Shown here: positions 36,352 to 47,400 of the stretch, piece by piece
Numbering within the stretch: the stretch's first letter is position 1
Layout: every line of letters begins with the position of its first letter
From: Primulina eburnea
Lineage: Eukaryota; Streptophyta; Magnoliopsida; Lamiales; Gesneriaceae
Assembly (NCBI RefSeq): GCF_022965805.1
Contig: NC_133117.1
Span: forward strand, 13,230,183-13,294,182
Length of the DNA: 64,000 bases
Direction of reading: 5' to 3'
Program-made: the position numbers and the translations under genes
Notes under the pieces: generated by a model
The model's input: only the letters and a program-made list of their open reading frames with translations
Databases searched by the model: none
What the model was told of the DNA's origin: nothing

Positions 36352-36588
36352 CCTCGCGCATATGCGCGGTACTGATGCATGCATATGCGCGAAGTGGGCA
36401 GAGGACCTCGCGCATATGCGCGAAGTGAGTGCGCGCATATGCGCGAGCTGTGAAAGCCGAGTCCAGAGAGCCTCGCGCATATGCGCGAAGCTGAGGCACG
36501 CATATGCGCGAGCTGCTAGGAAGACATGCGCCGAGACATACTGTCTCACGCATATGCGCCGAGGATGGTCGCGCATACGTGTGAGACG
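36352..36588 (+). repeat. CGCATATGCG palindrome cluster in B 3' LTR
   Basis: Eight copies, against six in the 5' LTR. The extras are CGCGCATATGCGCGAAGTGAG and CGCGCATATGCGCGAAGCTGAG units. The last copy is degraded to GCGCATACGTGTGAG. Confidence 0.9.
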
Positions 36589-36633
36589 TGTTGCATGTAG
36601 GATGAGCCATTTGCCTTAATGCATGTTACGTGT

Positions 36634-36636
<3 letters not shown>

Positions 36637-36672
<36 letters not shown>
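36637..36672 (+). promoter_or_regulatory. (TA)n tract, probable TATA region of B 3' LTR
   Basis: TATATA run at the same place as in the 5' LTR, directly downstream of the palindrome cluster. Confidence 0.6.
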
Positions 36673-36673
<1 letters not shown>

Positions 36674-37755
36674 GTACATTGTAACTCTTCAGAAACGAGA
36701 AGAAATCGAGGAAAGGGAAGAGAAAGTTTGCTAAAGCATAGACTTGCGATTTTTATAAAATCCGTCTGTCTGATTTTGAATCCGACTTCGGTACTGTGTT
36801 CCTATCGATGCAGGCATCAACTGGACATAACAATTGCTACATTCTGATATGTTATGAAATTATGGTATTGTTAAAATATGATATGATTCATATATGATGT
36901 TCTTATTATGTTAAACATCGTATAATCGAAACCGGACTGAAAAACAAATACCATATGGAATTGTTATGAATTTCGAAGTTGATTGGATATCAGAATTGAG
37001 TCGTTATTGATTATGAGATATTGGAATTGATATCTGATAGATATGATATGGCTGGGTATATTGAGATTATGCTATTATGCCGTTGAAACAGAATTTGATT
37101 GGATTCTGATTATATCCCGTAGTAATTTGAACGGGTATTGATATTATACTCCTTGATATTGTCATTGCCAGATTGATATTGACAGGCTTTGAGTTCGAGA
37201 CTTTGACAGAGTCAGAGTAACAGAACGAAAGGTAAAAATTAATGTTGAGTTGGGATTGCACAATTCGAGTGAGGTTTGACTCGAGTTTCTCTAAATCACA
37301 TACCTTAGCTTATTGCAATGATATTTGCAATTAATGATATTATTGTGTGTGGTCTATTGATTCATAGACAATGTATGTATTCAGTCATAGACTGATTGGT
37401 CTAGCTATCGGCTGATTCACCTAGTCACTGACTGATTCGCCTAGTCATTGGCTGATTCGTCAATTCTGTGGCCGATTCGCCCAGACACAGGATATATGAA
37501 TTATATCGATGCCGTTTAGGAACTGATTCATTCCTATCGACTGAGATTCGATATATTTGTCAATATCCAGACACCGGGATCCCTAGATTAGGAATGAGTC
37601 GAGTCTGAGTCTGAGTGTGATTCATTGCTTGATATTGATTTATATTTCTGATTTGATACATGTTATGAATATCTGTTATATGCTTTTATATTGTATATAT
37701 GATTGCATGTATACATTGTTTATACTGGAATGTATTTCTCACTGGAGCTATCCGG

Positions 37756-37790
37756 CTGTTGTCTTGTTTTGTATGTGTGCATGACAACAG
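37756..37790 (+). other. Conserved LTR hairpin (B 3' LTR)
   Basis: CTGTTGTC 37756-37763 pairs with GACAACAG 37783-37790. One loop base differs from the 5' LTR copy. Confidence 0.65.
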
Positions 37791-38088
37791 GTGGGGCCGG
37801 ATCAGGATCAGGATCAGGATCAGGAAGAGGATGAGAGATTCAGGATTAGCGTGGAGATCCAGACTTAGAGTAGAGTGATTTTTCAGTACTTGACATAGCG
37901 ACTAAACTTTAATTAAGTTAAATAAATGTTGTGCAAGATTTGTACTATTACACTGACACGTGTATCAGATTTATTATTTTACGTTTCCGCACTTGTATAT
38001 TAAAAAAAAATTTTTGTCCCACTATTACTTAGTTGTTAACTTTGATCTTAATAATAATTAAGTGTTGAATTAGGTTCGGGTCCCCACA

Positions 38089-38093
38089 TCACC
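38089..38093 (+). repeat. Target-site duplication of element B (right), TCACC
   Basis: Matches 4091-4095. Confidence 0.9.
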
Positions 38094-38316
38094 AAAATTG
38101 GACAGAAACAACGCGTGGTTCAGGTCACAAAACAACCCACGATTCAAGCTTATTTTCTTCAATTCTACCTTAGATTCAAGCTACAGGTCCTGGGCTAGGT
38201 ATAGGGTGCTCGACCGACCCATTTCTGTTGATGCAAGCCTTCCGAATTTGGAGAGGGGAGAGAATGTCCGACAGGATGGGGGTTTGGGATTGGGGCTTTC
38301 TTTCTTGGCAAAAACT
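38094..38316. other. Unassigned flank right of element B
   Basis: Continuation of the sequence interrupted at 4095. Mixed composition and no recognisable domain. An 83-codon open frame here has no features I can name. Confidence 0.5.
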
Positions 38317-38477
38317 TGTGTGAGACAGTCTCACTGGTCGTATTTGTGAGACGGATCTCTTATTTGGGTCACCAATGAAAAAGTATTACTTTTTATGCTA
38401 AGAGTATTACTTTTTATTCTGAATATGGGTAGGGTTGGCCCGTCTCACAGATTATGATCCGTGAGACGGTCTCACAT
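38317..38477. mobile_element. MITE-like element with GTGAGAC termini
   Basis: TGTGTGAGACAGTCTCAC (38317-38334) and GTGAGACGGTCTCACA (38461-38476) are inverted copies, each itself palindromic. They flank about 125 bp with two AGTATTACTTTTTAT copies. There is no coding capacity. The short size and inverted ends suggest a miniature inverted-repeat element; the superfamily is not determined. Confidence 0.6.
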
Positions 38478-38589
38478 GATACTCACTCATCTTTCTTATG
38501 GGAACTGGTATGGGATGAGAAATAAATTTCCTTTCTTTCTTATTGTGTGTATGTAATAGCTATAATTTTTTTACTATTAATTTTTTTTT

Positions 38590-39009
38590 TTTAAAAAAAA
38601 TAAAGACAACACTTTTCGTAACCTAAAAATTTCGCTAAAAAACAATATTTTTTTCAAATCCGTTGTTGTAGTCCCAAAAAACTCGCTCAATGACACGGTT
38701 AAGCGCAATAAAAATTCATTCAAAGGTAACAATTTAAAAAATCGTTGTCGTAGGTACAAAAAACCCGTTCACAAATAACTATTTTAAAAAAATCTCGTCT
38801 TATACTCAAAGAAAACCTGCTCAAAGACAACGGTTCGTAAAAACAGTTGTCTTAGACACATAAAAAACAACGATTTAAAAAAAAAATCTCTTTGATCATA
38901 AAAAACCGCACAAAGACAACGGTTTTCATTAAAATTGTTGTTAAAAAAAATGGTTTTAACAAAAACCGTGGGTAATTTGAGTGTTGTTAAATCCATATTT
39001 CTTGTATTG
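38590..39009. mobile_element. Decayed CACTA-like terminus with subterminal repeats
   Basis: Diverged repeats of about 65 bp (CAAAGACAACGGTTTT...CCGTTGTC-type in both orientations) run up to TTTCTTGTATTG (38998-39009). That is one base from TTTCTTGTAGTG, the complement of the common plant CACTA end CACTACAAGAAA. The other end and a transposase are not in the window. Confidence 0.5.
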
Positions 39010-39122
39010 CTCACTATATATATGTGTCATATTCATGAGTTCTAAATATTGGACCCACCACCCAACTTATCAAGATCTTAAAGATTATTCAGAATGAAAG
39101 AACCTAAGTGGTAGATAGGAAA

Positions 39123-39260
39123 ATGAGTGATGGAGGAATTGAGTTCATCAAGAAAATCCCTAAAACTGTTTCCAAATTTCTGGGGACTGATAGATGGCTG
39201 GAAGAAAATGCACGTCTCACATGTTGTAAACTGAGAACAACGCAATTAATCGAACTTTGA
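39123..39260 (+). CDS. Small ORF, 45 codons, unknown
   Basis: ATG 39123 (MSDGGIEFIKKIPKTVSKFL) runs to TGA 39258-39260. The codons look protein-like (lysine-rich, non-repetitive), but the frame is short and I recognise no family. It could be a captured or relict host exon, or chance. It lies between a CACTA remnant and an LTR remnant. Confidence 0.25.
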   Translation: MSDGGIEFIKKIPKTVSKFLGTDRWLEENARLTCCKLRTTQLIEL

Positions 39261-39269
39261 TCCTACGAT

Positions 39270-39568
39270 TCAGTTGGACTCGGGAGGAGGAGACTGGTGA
39301 TACCCCAGGGATGAACCCATCAAGATCCGGCCCAAACTCCCGGCCCATATCTAAGGCCCGCAGGTGAATGGCCCATGACAAGCCCAGGTATTCTCCTATA
39401 AATACCAGGTTTGAGCGTATGATTATGGATTCAATATATTGTTTTCAGCAACACCCTTAGCTGCTCCCCTCATATATCCTCAGTCTCTGACTTGAGCGTC
39501 GGAGAGGCTACGCCAGGACACCCTCCTGGCCCCTCCTAACGATCTTATTTGTGATTTCAGGCTCAGGA
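39270..39568 (+). repeat. LTR remnant with TATA box
   Basis: The TATA box TATAAATA at 39397-39404 is followed by a leader-like segment and the block TGACTTGAGCGTCGGAGAGG near 39492, with paired CCAGGACACCCTCCTGG. This pattern is familiar from the end of long plant gypsy LTRs (Tat/Retand-like, from memory). Neither LTR boundary is seen, and element F starts at 39569. Confidence 0.45.
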
Positions 39569-41625
39569 TGTTGGATCTCGATTTTCTACGCGCCCAAACG
39601 CAGCGGAAGTTTTCAAATTTTTATTTTGTTTTGACAATCAAAATATGATTTGCTTTAAGGCGCTCGTATGATTTTAGATAAAAACAAACATACATAGGAT
39701 GTTAAAGATTATACATTTGTGAATTAAATCACTTGGCTCCAACTATTTCGGGGTTAGCGGAGATAGCTCTTCGTGAATCGATACGAACGTTCTTCGATCT
39801 ACTTCGAATTAGGTCCACGACTAGATGGTTTATTCCTCTTCCAATTTGCACTAGAAAATTGGAAGATATTTTACGTTGAGATAAAAACGAGAGACGGCTC
39901 AAACTTTTCTTCAAAAGAAAGTGGCCGAAATTCTTTGATAGGAGATGGGAGAGTTTTCGAAAATCCTTAGGAGATGGAGGCTAGGGTTTTCAAAAAATTA
40001 TGAATGAATTAAATTAAACTCTAAGCCTAATACACATATATATAAGCTTAGGGCCCATTAACTTAATTAAATACTTAATGGGCTTAATCAATTAATTATT
40101 CTAGTCCAACTAGTTTAATTAATTAATTAATCTTTTAAAGTCCAATTAAGATCCTTAATAATATGTATGTTGATCTTGTACTCCTACAAGCTCATTATAC
40201 ATATACCCATTACATTTAATTTAATTCCTTTATAAATTCAACATTTGAATTTAATATTTAAATTATAAATTCAACTCCTTGAATTTATCACCTCCAAAAT
40301 TTAATATTTAATAAACTCAACTTTTGAGCTTAATAAATTAAATCCTCAAATTTTATAAATTCAACTCCTTGAATTTATTCTCTCCAAATTTCATAAATTC
40401 AACTTCTTGAATTTACTATCTTATAAATTCAACTCCTTGAATTTATTTTCTCAAAATTTAATTATCATAAATTCAACTCCTTGAATTTACTATATCATAA
40501 AATAAATTCAACTCCTTGAATTTATTCTCTCAACGGAAATAAACGATCCAGTGCTTGTGTGACCCTCAATGGTTCAGGGATACAGCTAGCCGTGGGTTCA
40601 CAACTCTTTGTGATTCAGGACATAATCCTTTATTCGGGCTTACCCTAGTTAGCCCCATTCTTTTCATCAACACCTTGATTAAGAATGTCAGAACTCATTT
40701 CTGATTGCACCCATCGGATCATGGTAAGAGCGTCTAGTAGCATCGCCCCATGATCCCCTAGGTATCACTGATAGTGCCTGCAAGAACCAGTCGATTATGA
40801 TTAACGTACAGTACGGTCCCTTCATCTCATATATCCCGATCGAATCTGCAACCATTGGTTCATCGAGGGTTGCATATTAATTCGATAACTATGTGATAAC
40901 TATAATAGTGGCATCGCGTGTACTATTTGGAGAACTCCTTCTCCAACGTAAATCTCGTACTCTGGCCAGAGATTCCATGCATTATTATTTCATTAGATCA
41001 CATAGGATATCCACACCCTTAGGTGAGCGGTGAATCCCCGACTACAATGCACTGGCTCCTATATGTGTCGCAACAGTACCCAACCTCGCCACCTGATGAT
41101 TCTCCTGGAGCCGGTAAACGAGTCAAAGCACAGCCCTAGCATATAGAGCCTCATTGTTGTCCCGGGTCGTAAGGACTAATGGTGTACAATCATAACCACG
41201 AACTTATCCTCTCGATGAATGATAACCACTTGGAAAGTCCGAGGGAGGGTTGTTCGGTATAATCATCATATGACTACCCATCTGTATGTTTGGACATCTC
41301 TATGCCCTTACCAAGAAACGCAGTACACAACATCACAGATGCTAGTCTCAAGCTCAAGCGACCTTTATCCATGTTTTAGGCGGCTGAATTGACTAGGAAC
41401 GAATTTAGAATATGCAGTGTTTACAAATGAGTTTCAACATCGAATTACGATTCATTTGTATTAAAGCATAATCAAGGACTTTATCTATGCTGCTTGCATG
41501 GGTATACAGATAAAGTATAACGAAACCATTAAAAGTTAAATTATATTAAAATAAAGATTGTTTATTTCACTTGAGTCAATAAATTCCCTAGCCAACCGTT
41601 GGCTTGCAGGGCATCTACTCTAACA
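39569..41625 (-). repeat. Element F 3' LTR
   Basis: On the plus strand TGTTGGATCTCG...CTACTCTAACA, 2057 bp, followed by the polypurine tract complement ATCTCCCACTTGC. The minus-strand start (TGTTAGAGTAGATGCCC) resembles that of element C. It contains an AT-rich palindrome cluster. A large part recurs inverted at 56373-57922. Confidence 0.9.
40225..40530. repeat. AAATTCAACTCCTTGAATTT cluster in F LTR
   Basis: About eight copies of an AT-rich near-palindrome (ATAAATTCAACTCCTTGAAT plus TTAT) lie in 300 bp, with variants (ACTTCTTGAA, ACATTTGAAT). The inverted LTR at 57040-57330 has the same cluster. Confidence 0.85.
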
Positions 41626-41640
41626 ATCTCCCACTTGCCC
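41626..41640 (-). other. Element F polypurine tract
   Basis: The minus strand reads GGGCAAGTGGGAGAT directly before the LTR. Confidence 0.85.
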
Positions 41641-44600
41641 TAGAGCCAACTACCCTTAACTTTAATCTCATTGTTTCGCGATGCTTCTGAAACAATGGTC
41701 CTGGCAAGGGCTATGTAAGTGGATCAGCAACATTATCTGCAGAGGGGACTCTTTCGACTGATATGTATCCTCTTCCCACAATCTCCCGTATGATGTGGAA
41801 CTTCCTCAGTACATGTTTGGATCGCTGATGAGACCTTGGTTCCTTTGCTTGTGCAATGGCACCAGTGTTGTCGCAGTACGATGGGACTGGATCAACTTCA
41901 TTAGGAATAACGCCCAACACTTGGACAAAATTCCCCATCCAAACTACCTCTTTGACTGCATCAGATGCAACAATATATTCAGCTTCAGTGGTGGAATCCG
42001 CAACGGTGTCTTACTTGGAACTTTTCCAAGAGACAGCCGCACCATTAAGCATGAATACAAAGTCAGAGATCGATTTCGAATCATCTACGTCACATTGGAA
42101 GCTAGAATCCGTGTAGCATTCTCATTTCAATTCTCCACCCCATAGACCATAAACAAGTTCTTAGTCCTTCTCAAGTACTTAAGAATATCTTTCACGGTCT
42201 TCCAATGCATTGGACCAGGGTTTGCCTGATATCTGCTTGTAACACTCAAAGCGTAAGCAACATCATGACGTGTCGATATCATACCATACATGATACTACC
42301 AATAGTTGACGCATATGGAATATGTGTCATCATCTCTATCTCTTCATCAATTTTGGGACACAAAGCTTTGATAGAGTAATACCATGACACATTGGTAAGT
42401 ATCCTCTCTTGGACTCTTCCATAGAGAATCGTTTCATAATGGTATAGATATAGGTGGATTGGGTGAGTCCGAGCATCCTCTTTGATCTATCTCTATAGAT
42501 TTGTATTCCCAATACGTAGGATGATTCACCCATGTCTTTCATGGAGAATTTACTAGCTAACCATACTTTAGTTGATTGCAATAATCCTACATCATTCTCA
42601 ATGAGCAGGATATCGTCAACATAAAGTACTAGGAATGTCACTGCACTCCCACTAACTTTCTTGTACACACACGGTTCCTCAGGATTCTTAGCAAAACCAA
42701 ACGCTTTGATAGTGCTATCAAATCTGAGGTTCCAACTCCTTGATGCCTGCTTGAGACCATCTATTGATCTCTGAAGTTTGCATACCTTATGCTCACTTCC
42801 TACTGATGTGTATCCCTCGGGTTGAGACATATAAATTTCTTCTTTGATGTCTCCATTGAGGAATGCAGTCTTTATATCCATTTGTCATATCTCATAGTCA
42901 TACCATGTTGCTATGGCTAGTAGTAATCTAATGGAATTAAACATAGCAACTGGTGAAAAAATTTCCTCATAGTCAACTCCTTGCCTTTGAGTATAATCTT
43001 TTGCAACCAGCCTTGCTTTGAAGGTCACTACCTTCCCATACAGCCCAAGCTTTCTTTTGTAGATCCATTTGCATCCTATGAGAACGATTCCCTCAGGTGG
43101 ATCCACTAATGTCCAAACTTGGTTTGAATATATAGAGTCCATTACTGACTGCATGGATTAGAGCCATTTTGTTGAATCAGTATCAGATATTGCTTCTTTG
43201 AAATTTATTGGATCACATCCAACACAAGACTCAACATGGCCTTGTTCATGAAGAAGCGTATATCTTGCAGGTGGTCTAATAACCCTATCAGACCTTCTAG
43301 AAGCTTGTACTTCAACTACTGGTTCTTGGGAAATGGGTTCAACTTCTATAGTTGATATAGTATCTTGAATTTCTTCAAGTTCTATCATCTTGCCTTTTCT
43401 ATCTAATAGAAATTCCTTTTCCAAAAAGGTGGCATTTCTTGAAACAAACACTTTTGCTTCATTTGGATGATAGAAATAATATCCAACAGAATTCTTTGGA
43501 TATCCTACAAAGTAGCACAAAGTGGATCTACTATCCAATTTTTCTCCCACTGTCTGCTTTACATAAGCCGGACATCCCCATATTCTCATGTAAGAATACT
43601 TGGGTGTTTTTCCCATCCATATCTCATATGAGGTTTTATCCACTGCTTTAGTATAAACATTATTCAACAACATTGAAGCAGTTTCAATCGCAAAGCCCCA
43701 AAACGATGTAGGCAATTCAGTGAATCTCATCATTGATCGAACCATGTCCAACAAGGTTCGCTTACAATATTCAGAAACACCGTTCAATTGTGGTATTGCT
43801 GGTGGAGTCCACTGTGAGAATCACATTCTCTTTTAGATAACCCAAAAATTCAGCACTCAAGTATTCTCCACTTCGATCAGATCGAAATGCCTTAATACTT
43901 CTTTCTAGCTGGTTTTCTACTTCAGATCTGAATTCTTTGAACTTTTCAAATGTTTCAGATTTGTGTTTTATCATATAAACATACCAATACCTCGAATGGT
44001 CATCAGTAAAGATAATGAAGTAGGATTGCCCATATTTTGTGCTAACACTTAGCGGGCCACAAACGTCTTTGTGGATCAAATCCAGTAGACCATGCGCACG
44101 TTCCACGTTTCCATCGAATGGAGTCTTTGTCATTTTTTCTTTTTAGACAGGATTTACAAGAAAGTAGAGAATTTATGTCTGACAAGTCAAACATGCCTTC
44201 TCCCACTAGTTTGTGCATCCTTCTTTGGGAAATGTGACATAGTCTAGCGTGCCATATTTGTGCGAGATTTGGATCATCTAACTTTCCTTTTTTGTTTGTT
44301 GTTGAAATCATGTTTATTTGGACATTCACTTATCATTTCCAGAACATTTCTGGCACATATAATTTATTATGTCCAAACTTCTTGCAGTGAAATAAATATG
44401 TTCTGACTTATCGGGCATTGTAGGCCTTTTAAGTGTCCTTCAGAGTTTGCCTTTTATTGAGTTTGTTTTTCTTGTGAGGGGCAGAACATTTCTTTCCCTT
44501 ACCTTGTGGGCCATTTTCCGTCTGACGAAAGGCCCATTAGAAAAACAACAATTACTTGTTTTATGGTGATCTCATAAGTCATAAGTATATTGACTAGCTC

Positions 44601-45080
44601 TTCAAGGCTATCATCTATCTTATTCAAATTGAAGTTCACCATAACCTCGTCAAATGAGGAAGAGAAAAACAACAAATTGATGTTATCTAGTAACTCGTTA
44701 GGAATCACATATTCCAGGCCCACCACATCCTCAATAAGCCTAGTCCCATGTACACCACGCTCATGGGCCAAAGCCCCATCTTGCATATGTGTAGTCATGA
44801 GCTTTTCAAAGTGGTGTGCCTCATTGTACGAGTTTTATGCACCATGCAACTCTTGCATGAGCATTCGAATGTCAGCAGCATTCATATTTTCCTCAAACTG
44901 TCCCTACAGTTCATTTGACGTAAAAGCGAGCATGTTACACTTTAGCTTGCATAATATGGTCCCACCATCTTGCATGCATTGTCAGTTCATCAAGACTGAC
45001 ATTAGTGTGTATGTCATTTTCTCCGAATTCAGAACAATTTTCCCAACCAGTCTTGAAAATTAGATTCGGTTAGCTTGTTA
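41641..45080 (-). pseudogene. Element F copia gag-pol, decayed
   Basis: Related to element C but heavily broken. Gag survives as fragments over 44500-45060 (LLFFSSSFDEVMVNFNLNK, SLEELVNILMTYE). The integrase region has WHARLCHISQRRMHKLVGEG, DLIHKDVCGPLS and RSDRSGEY (SDRGGEY altered), then NGVSEYCKRT after a shift. Reverse transcriptase has WIYKRKLGLYG, a stop near 42884, MDIKTAFLNGD and LVLYVDDILLIEND. RNase H is split near 42150-42350, and STTEAEY-type residues sit on the minus strand near 41970. TAG replaces Lys after ADPLT at about 41708. At least eight lesions are visible. Confidence 0.9.
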
Positions 45081-45502
45081 ATAACAAAATTGGATTATGT
45101 GACGAAATTGAAAAATATACTGATATGGAAACAGAATAATTGTTGTTGATTATTTTAAAATAATTTTAAGATATAAAATATGGATTTTTATTTTAGAAAT
45201 TCCCTCCCACTATTTTGACATTTCCACCACCCTCTGATGAAAAAAGGAAATCGTATTTTTTAGTGGGCACGTAGAGTCCAATTAGCCAATTATAATCCCG
45301 AATAATATCAGCCAATTATAATTTCTAAAAGGTAGAGTCCAATTGCATCCCTATGCAACCTCCGCGTGTTTTGCCTCACGTTTAATAAGGACCCAATAAT
45401 ATGACGTCGTTTATTTTCGCGTGTCAAACCAACCCATCAATATTGAATTGTAGTAGACGGTCTCCATGAGTTCCCCCAATAATATGAGCCGAAGTCATGG
45501 GA
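45081..45502 (-). other. Element F leader, part adjoining gag
   Basis: Non-coding. It carries three of the ATTATT motifs shared with element C (45296, 45392, 45474) and ends at TGGGA (45498-45502), the target copy of element G. The leader resumes at 55035. Confidence 0.8.
45498..45502 (+). repeat. Target-site duplication of element G (left), TGGGA
   Basis: TGGGA precedes TGTGGGGACCC and recurs at 55030-55034 after CCTTACA. Confidence 0.93.
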
Positions 45503-45781
45503 TGTGGGGACCCGGACGCTAATCATCTTCTTAATCATCTTTGGTTTAATTATCAGTTAAGATAAACAGGGTCTAAAAATTTTCTTTTAAAATGCGGAAG
45601 GTAATGGAATTAATCTATTATACAAACTAGTATAATAATACAAATCTTGTATAACATGCCTCGAATTTAAAATTAGGTTCAACTACTACATTCAAGTAAT
45701 AAAACCTATCTACATCCAAGTCCGAGATCACCACTCTAATCTCGATCTCTCCTCATCTTCTGGACCCTGATCCTGCCCCAC

Positions 45782-45816
45782 CTGTTGTCATGCACACATA
45801 CAAAACAAGACAACAG
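45782..45816 (-). other. Conserved LTR hairpin (G 3' LTR)
   Basis: CTGTTGTC 45782-45789 and GACAACAG 45809-45816, the same stem as in B when read on the minus strand, followed there by GTGGGGCAGGATC. Confidence 0.65.
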
Positions 45817-46981
45817 CCGGATAACTCCGGTGAGATATAAATATCCCAGTATAAACAATGTATTAAATGCAATCATATAAAACATATATAAAAGCATAAA
45901 CAAACATCAAAACATGTATCTAATCTGACTACATGAATCAATGACTCGTGATCTAATCCTATCTTATCTCAAATCTAGGGATCCCAATCTAATTTAGACT
46001 TTGGTATGCTGTATCGAATGTGTCTGAGATAGACGTCGATCTACATCTGAAGCTCTTCGATACACCGTAAGTCTAGAGTCTTATCGGTTCTGAGAAAGAC
46101 TCGGCGGTTCTGCCCTAGCTAGGCTGTCTGCCCTAGACTCGGACTCTGACTCTATTCTAAGTCAATCCATTAACATATCAATCTGATAATCTGCAAATAT
46201 CTATGCAATAAAATAAAGTATGTGATTTAGGGAAACTCAAGTCAAACCTAACTCGAGTTGTGCAATCCCGAATCAACATTTATTTATACCTTTGTCTTCC
46301 CGGTCTGACGAAGACGAAGTCTCGTATTCTGATCTGTCCATACCCAGTCTGGCAATGACAATCATATAAATACAACATCAGTATATAACTCGAATCAAAA
46401 CCTGTTCTGATCAATACTCAAATCAGTATATAATCTGATCTATATCTGAACAAGGTACAATCTAATTAATATCAACGATATCACGTTACAATCGAAATCA
46501 TTACTGAATCTCACCAATCTAATCAACTGATGTTTCGACGGCATAACAATACAATCTGAATACCCCGTCATTCTGAACACCACAGATATAATACCACGAG
46601 TCATAATCGGTATTAATACAATTTATAATCTCAACGATAACACAAATATGATATCGAATCTCAGTCAAATCGACTCTGAAAATCATAACAATTACATAAC
46701 CAGTCTGTTCTTCAGTCTGACTTCAATTATACAGTGTCTACGGTAGCAGAAACACCATATATGAATCATATTCAATTCTGACAATATCCTAAATTCAAAT
46801 CTTGTCTAAACGTAACAAAACTTACGTCCAGTTGTAGTCTGCGTTGATAGGAACACAGTACTGAAGTCGGATTCAAAATCGAACGGACGGATTTCTCACA
46901 AAAGGCGTAAGGATATTTCACTCTTTTTCAGAAACCTTTCTCGATTCTTTATCCTCGTTTCTGAAGAATTTTTCGAAGTAT

Positions 46982-47008
46982 ACATATATATATATATATA
47001 TATATATA
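46982..47008 (-). promoter_or_regulatory. (TA)n tract, probable TATA region of G 3' LTR
   Basis: TATATA run just downstream (minus strand) of the palindrome cluster. The matching tract in the other LTR is at about 54636-54655. Confidence 0.6.
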
Positions 47009-47063
47009 GACATATACGATGCATGCAAGAATGCAAGTGTCTCGTCTCGCCTATTCCACGTCT

Positions 47064-47238
47064 CGCGCTCGAGCGGTAAGAAAGTACCGCTCGGGCGCGA
47101 CACTTTCTGTTCGGTGCGTGGCTCTTTATTCCATTGGCGCTCGAGCGGTAAATCTTTACCGCTCGGGCGCCAGCCTTTCTGTCCGAATTCTTGTGATGCC
47201 TTGGCGCTCGGGCGGTGCTTTTCTACCGCTCGGGCGCC
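47064..47238. repeat. GGCGCTCGAGCGGT hairpin cluster in G 3' LTR
   Basis: Three hairpins of about 35 bp (47064-47099, 47136-47171, 47203-47238). Each has arms like GGCGCTCGAGCGGTAAA and TTTACCGCTCGGGCGCC separated by 0-3 bases. It occupies the LTR position where B and H carry CGCATATGCG motifs. Confidence 0.9.
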
Positions 47239-47385
47239 ACATATTCTGCCCGAAATCTTGGCTCACAATGCAACAACGCCCGGCTTCTCCTTTCACGTTT
47301 TATTTGGCTCCTTATATATTTACTAATCACAATTCTGACCATTTAATCGTCATCTGATTACAGTAATTAAATCTCGGGCCTTACA

Positions 47386-47400
47386 TTTCTCCCCCTCTTA
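47386..47400 (-). other. Element G polypurine tract
   Basis: The minus strand reads TAAGAGGGGGAGAAA before the LTR, preceded by CGAGGACGAACTC, a variant of the usual signature. Confidence 0.88.

Larger units (their letters stand above)
4096..38088 (+). mobile_element. Element B: Ty3/gypsy retrotransposon, interrupted by elements C and D
   Basis: A full gypsy element in plus orientation: 5' LTR 4096-5900, PBS 5906, decayed gag-pol 6157-10617, polypurine tract 36213-36225, 3' LTR 36226-38088, with TCACC on both sides. The internal part is split at 10695/36200 by copia element C (TSD GAAAT). Without C and D the element would be about 8.5 kb. LTR lengths differ (1805 and 1863 bp), largely through repeat number in the GC palindrome cluster. 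Pol carries many frameshifts and stops, so B is an older, non-autonomous copy. Confidence 0.93.
36226..38088 (+). repeat. Element B 3' LTR
   Basis: TGTAATGCCCGAG...GGGTCCCCACA, 1863 bp, followed by TCACC. Same module order as the 5' LTR: palindrome cluster, (TA)n, 20-bp repeats, hairpin. It also has three to four tandem GGATCA units near 37800. Confidence 0.94.
45503..47385 (-). repeat. Element G 3' LTR
   Basis: Plus strand TGTGGGGACCCGG...GGCCTTACA, 1883 bp. On the minus strand it reads TGTAAGGCCCGAG, matching the B LTR start TGTAATGCCCGAG, and ends CGGGTCCCCACA as B does. Confidence 0.93.

Noticed and set aside
36226..38088. Solo LTR related to the LTR at 4096
   Set aside because: It has a polypurine tract on its left, and its right TSD (TCACC) matches the left TSD of the 5' LTR at 4091. 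It is the 3' LTR of the same interrupted element.
46982..47008. (TA)n tracts as mere microsatellites
   Set aside because: They fall at the same place in the LTRs of B and G, and H has a short TATA sequence there, so a promoter role is more likely, though the length variation is microsatellite-like.
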